64,000 nucleotides of DNA from Acuticoccus sediminis (lineage in GTDB: Bacteria; Pseudomonadota; Alphaproteobacteria; Rhizobiales; Amorphaceae). The stretch's first letter is position 1. The number at the start of each line of letters is the position of its first letter. The position numbers and the translations under genes are program-made. Shown here in pieces: positions 61,070 through 64,000 of the stretch. The stretch lies in NCBI RefSeq assembly GCF_003258595.1, contig NZ_QHHQ01000005.1, positions 124,001 through 188,000 of the forward strand, in the 5' to 3' direction. The notes beneath the pieces are model-generated. The model was not told the origin of the DNA. It saw only the letters and a list, made by a program, of their open reading frames with translations, and did no database searches.

Positions 61070-62388
61070 GACCCGAGGTGCACCGTCGGCACCACGGACA
61101 TGCCCGGACCGACCGGGTAGTCCGCGATGGACGGGCTGTCGATGACGATCTTCACCGGGACGCGCTGCACCACCTTGACGAAGTTCCCCGTCGCGTTCTG
61201 CGCCGGGAGGATGGCGAACGCCTGGCCGGCGCCGTGCTGGATGGAGTCGACGTGACCCTTGAAGTCGACGTCCGGGAAGGCGTCGATGCGGATGTCCACC
61301 GGCGCGCCGGGCTCGATCCCCTCGAGCTGCGTCTCCTTGAAGTTGGCGGTGACGTAGAGATCGTCCGGGACGATGGCCATGAGCTGGTTGCCGGGCGCGA
61401 CGTAGCTGCCGTCGTTGACCGCGACCTGGGCGACGTGGCCGGCGATGCGCGACTGGACGGAGAGAAAGTCGACCGTCACCTCTGCGTCGGCGAGCTGGGC
61501 CTCGGCGGCCTTCACCTCGGCCGCGGCCTGCTCCTGCTGGGCGGTGGCGCCGACGACGGCGGCCTCGGCCTCGGCGGTGGCGCCCTTCGCCTCGGCAAGG
61601 TCGGCGGCGGCCTGGTCGGCGGTGGAGCGGGCGTCCTCGATGTCCTGCTGGGAGATCGCGAGGTTGCCGGAGCGGTGGGCGAGGCTCTCGTAGCGGTCGG
61701 CGGTGTCGGAGGTGTTCTTGGCGGCGACCTCGGCGGCGTTCTGGGCGCTCCGGCGGGCGTCCAGCGTCGCCTGCGCCTCGCCGACCTGCGCGTCGGCGAC
61801 CTTGAGGGCGGCCCTCGACTGGCTGAGCTGGGCGGCGGCGACGTCGCGCTGCGCGTTCGCCTGGCGCGGGTCGATCCTCGCCAGCACCGTACCCGGCTCG
61901 ACCCGCTGGTTCTCCGTCACCGACACGTCGAACAGGACACCCGAGGTCTCGGCGGAGACGCGCACGATCTTGCCGTCGATGAAGGCGTCGTCCGTGCTCG
62001 CGTAGTGGACGGCGTAGAGGAAGTAGTAGGCGGCGAAAGCCGCGGCGAGCAGCACGACCGAAAGGCCGAGGAACAGGAGCAGCCGGCGCCGTCGCGTCCG
62101 GGCGCGCGGGTCGGCGGCGGGCTGTGCGGCGGGTTCGCCGGTCCCCTCGTGAGACGGCGGAGCTTCGGCAGCGGGAGTGTCAGCCGGCGGCGCGGCGGGT
62201 TCGGGATGCTCCGGTTCGGGTACCTCGCGGCGGCGGCCTTCTCCGGCGCCGGGCGGCGGTGCATCGGCGGGCGGGGCGTCCGGCGCACGGGCGGTGGTCT
62301 CCGGCGCTGGGTCGGGTGGGTCGACGCGGTCGCGGGCGTGATCCTCCCTCGCGCCACGCTCCTCGAAACGCGTGATCTGGTCGGTCAT
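61066..62388 (-). CDS. emrA: HlyD/EmrA family membrane-fusion protein
   Basis: 440 residues. An unusually long proline/acid-rich cytoplasmic leader (1-about 105) precedes one transmembrane helix (LLLFLGLSVVLLAAAFAAYYFLY). Then a biotinyl-lipoyl half (DGKIVRVSAETSGVLFDVSVTENQRVEPGTVLARID), an Ala-rich coiled-coil hairpin of about 130 residues, the second lipoyl half and a beta-barrel. Links EmrB to an outer-membrane channel. ATG with GGAGAA upstream. A 14-base palindrome lies 65 bases upstream and may control the operon. Confidence 0.9.
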   Translation of the reverse strand: MTDQITRFEERGAREDHARDRVDPPDPAPETTARAPDAPPADAPPPGAGEGRRREVPEPEHPEPAAPPADTPAAEAPPSHEGTGEPAAQPAADPRARTRRRRLLLFLGLSVVLLAAAFAAYYFLYAVHYASTDDAFIDGKIVRVSAETSGVLFDVSVTENQRVEPGTVLARIDPRQANAQRDVAAAQLSQSRAALKVADAQVGEAQATLDARRSAQNAAEVAAKNTSDTADRYESLAHRSGNLAISQQDIEDARSTADQAAADLAEAKGATAEAEAAVVGATAQQEQAAAEVKAAEAQLADAEVTVDFLSVQSRIAGHVAQVAVNDGSYVAPGNQLMAIVPDDLYVTANFKETQLEGIEPGAPVDIRIDAFPDVDFKGHVDSIQHGAGQAFAILPAQNATGNFVKVVQRVPVKIVIDSPSIADYPVGPGMSVVPTVHLGS

Positions 62389-62452
62389 CGGGCATTCTCC
62401 GAACCGCGAACGTGTCGCAGTTAAGCTAGAGTGCGCCTGGACCCGGCTGAAT

Positions 62453-62466
62453 CATCCCTAGGGATG
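62453..62466. promoter_or_regulatory. perfect palindrome CATCCCTAGGGATG upstream of emrAB
   Basis: 14-base self-complementary sequence, 65 bases upstream of the emrA start. It fits a dimeric regulator of TetR, LuxR/NarL or similar type; no regulator gene is adjacent. Confidence 0.5.
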
Positions 62467-62628
62467 TCCGGCCTATATTCGGGTGGGGCGGGCTCTGCAG
62501 TCTGGCATCGGCGAGGCGACCCGACTGCGCAAGACAGGCCGTCCGAAGTGCCAAGGACAAATCGTCTCCGCGCGCGAGGGTTCCCGCGCGCCGCTGCACA
62601 TCAGCCCTGCGCCCAGCGGCGGCGGCGC

Positions 62629-63324
62629 TCAGGCCGCGAGGTAGCCGCCGTCCACCGGGACGATCGCGCCATGGACGTAGGACGCCTCGGGGGAGAGAAG
62701 AAACGCCACGACCCTGGCGATCTCCGACGTGTCGGCCCAGCGGCCGAGGGGGATGCGGGCGTCGATCCGCGCGCGGCGGGCGGCGTCGTTGCGCGCGCCC
62801 TCGGAGATGCGCGTCTCCACCCAGCCGGGCGCGACCGCGTTGACGCGGATGCCGCGCTGCCCCCACGCCACCGCGAAGGAGCGGGTGAGCGCGGCGACGG
62901 CGCCCTTGCTGGTCCCGTAGGCCGGCGCGGCCGGGTTGCCGAACCAGCTCCACATCGAGGCGATGTTGACCACCGAGCCGCCGCCAGCCGCCAGCGCTTC
63001 GGCCGCCGCGTTGATCGACGCCAGGACGCCGGTCACGTTGACGGACATTACCTTCTCGAACACCGCCGGGTCCCATTCCTCGCCGTAGCGGATCGTGCCG
63101 GCGCAGGTGACGAGGCCGCCGAGGCGTCCGATCGGCTCGAACACGTCCCGGAGCGCCGCCGGGTCGGTCACGTCGCACTCCGCGAACCGCGCGGCCCCGG
63201 GGAAGCCGGCGTCCCGTTCAAGGCCGGCGGCCGTCACCTCCCAGCCGCGTTCAGCGAGGAGCGTCGTCGTCGCGAGGCCGATCCCGGTGCCGCCGCCGGT
63301 GACGACGACGGTCCGCGCGCTCAT
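62629..63324 (-). CDS. SDR family oxidoreductase
   Basis: 231 residues. TGGGTGIG at 9-16, a CAG element in LVTCAGTIRYGEE, Ser in NIASMWSWFG and YxxxK in YGTSK near 147. ATG in an ATGA overlap with the glycerol-dehydrogenase-like gene, so both are in one operon reading out of the right edge of the window. The pairing suggests a polyol or sugar-alcohol oxidation pathway. Substrate unknown. Confidence 0.88.
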   Translation of the reverse strand: MSARTVVVTGGGTGIGLATTTLLAERGWEVTAAGLERDAGFPGAARFAECDVTDPAALRDVFEPIGRLGGLVTCAGTIRYGEEWDPAVFEKVMSVNVTGVLASINAAAEALAAGGGSVVNIASMWSWFGNPAAPAYGTSKGAVAALTRSFAVAWGQRGIRVNAVAPGWVETRISEGARNDAARRARIDARIPLGRWADTSEIARVVAFLLSPEASYVHGAIVPVDGGYLAA

Positions 63325-64000
63325 CGGATGGCCCCGGGCGCTGCGGCGAGCGCGGTGTCGAGCGAGCGCATCGCGGCGACGAGATCGGCCGCGGTGAGCG
63401 GCCGGGCGTAGTTCGTGGCGTAGGGCGCCCGCAGGGAGACCTCGGCGATGTGCTCGAAGTCCGCGTGGTCGGTGACGCCGTAGTCCGCGAAGGACGTCGG
63501 CAGCGAGAGGCGGCGGAAGAAGGCGGCGAGCTCGGCGATCTCCGACTCGCTCCCCTGCCCCGCCGCGAGTTGCGTCAGCGTGCCGAGGGCCACCAGCTCG
63601 CCATGCAGGAGACCGGAGAGCTGCGGCATCACCGAGAAGCCGCGCACCATCGAGTGCGCGATGGAGAGGCCGCCGCTCTCGAACGCCAGACCGCTGAGGA
63701 GGATCGCCGCCTCCACCACGCGCTCGAATGCGGCGTCCGGCGTCGTGACCGCGAGCGCCGCCTCCCCGTCGGCCAGCAGGATCTCGCGGGCGCGGCCGAC
63801 GATCGCCTTCGTCAGCTCGGTCGGCGCACCGCCGAAGAAGTTGAGGCCGCCCGCCGAGAGCGCGCCGGCGAGCTCGTAGGTCTTCGACATGGCGTCGCCG
63901 ATCCCGGCCGCGAGGAAGCGCCGGGGGGCGCCGGCGATCACCGCGGTGTCGACGAGGACCAGCGCGGGATTGGTCTTCATGCGGATCACGCCGTCCACCT
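63321..64000 (-). CDS. glycerol-dehydrogenase-like iron-containing alcohol dehydrogenase (5' part beyond the window)
   Basis: 226 codons of the C-terminal two thirds; the N-terminal NAD-binding part lies beyond base 64000. The metal ligands of the glycerol dehydrogenase family are visible: Asp in GIGDAMSK, His in SIAHSMV and His in LLHGELVALG. The DTAVIAGAPRRFLAAGIGDAMSK stretch closely matches GldA-type enzymes. It probably oxidises glycerol or a related polyol. Truncated by the window, not by mutation. Confidence 0.85.
   Translation of the reverse strand, partial: VDGVIRMKTNPALVLVDTAVIAGAPRRFLAAGIGDAMSKTYELAGALSAGGLNFFGGAPTELTKAIVGRAREILLADGEAALAVTTPDAAFERVVEAAILLSGLAFESGGLSIAHSMVRGFSVMPQLSGLLHGELVALGTLTQLAAGQGSESEIAELAAFFRRLSLPTSFADYGVTDHADFEHIAEVSLRAPYATNYARPLTAADLVAAMRSLDTALAAAPGAIR

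Overview
The window is very GC-rich and densely packed, and it reads as a chromosomal segment of an alphaproteobacterium, most likely of the Hyphomicrobiales (Rhizobiales). The evidence is a SciP-type CtrA inhibitor, a RegB/RegA (ActS/ActR, PrrB/PrrA) redox pair beside a cytochrome bo3 operon, a Rhodobacter-type phosphatidylethanolamine methyltransferase, an accA-xerD-aroK-aroB-CorC block, an elongator tRNA-Met of alphaproteobacterial type, and several PhaR-like TGC-N3-GCA promoter motifs. I see no transposase, integron, prophage or CRISPR array. The only recombinase is the housekeeping XerD.

Layout. (1) 261-8731: a sugar-lactonase/RbsA/RbsC-type operon, an SGNH hydrolase divergent from an orphan PotB/PotC permease pair, a quinone oxidoreductase divergent from a tandem universal stress protein. 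(2) 8881-18054: an accessory catabolic region with a dipeptide-type binding protein, an AtzG-AtzE amidase pair, two RidA paralogues, a molybdenum hydroxylase large subunit without its partner subunits, an IclR regulator, a glyoxalase-fold protein and an SDR. Three of its promoters carry the same inverted repeat, TTCC-N7-GGAA, so I read the region as one IclR regulon. (3) 18361-32155: housekeeping genes for cell wall (L,D-transpeptidase), accA, xerD, aroKB, CorC, NUDIX, a phosphoesterase, sciP, mnmA, pmtA, tRNA-Met, PPK2 and regBA. (4) 32255-37168: SURF1 and cyoDCBA, which with regBA form a seven-gene minus-strand array. (5) 37455-46210: two MFS carriers, a MarR repressor with a clear operator, an acetoacetate decarboxylase/patatin pair and a NitT/TauT-type ABC system. 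(6) 46486-57892: a second accessory catabolic region with a CoA-transferase, two SDRs, a DctPQM TRAP transporter, a second IclR regulator with two TCCA-N5-TGGA operators, an acyl-CoA ligase, a probable tandem PCC-domain protein and a gamma-glutamyltransferase-family enzyme. (7) 57920-64000: a second L,D-transpeptidase, a small secreted protein, an EmrB/EmrA efflux pair, and an SDR plus a glycerol-dehydrogenase-like enzyme cut by the window end.

How it fits together. The two IclR regions look like substrate-inducible carbon/nitrogen catabolic modules. The first combines amide hydrolysis (AtzEG), imine/enamine handling (RidA) and molybdenum-dependent hydroxylation, which fits breakdown of an N-heterocycle or amide; the actual substrate cannot be read from sequence. 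The second combines TRAP uptake of an organic acid, CoA activation or transfer and dehydrogenases. Three promoters (oxidoreductase/usp, cyoA/MFS and patatin) share ATATTGC-N3-GCA, suggesting PhaR-type control linking carbon storage, respiration and ketone-body metabolism. Many genes overlap by ATGA or TTGA, and several start at TTG or GTG behind good Shine-Dalgarno sites.
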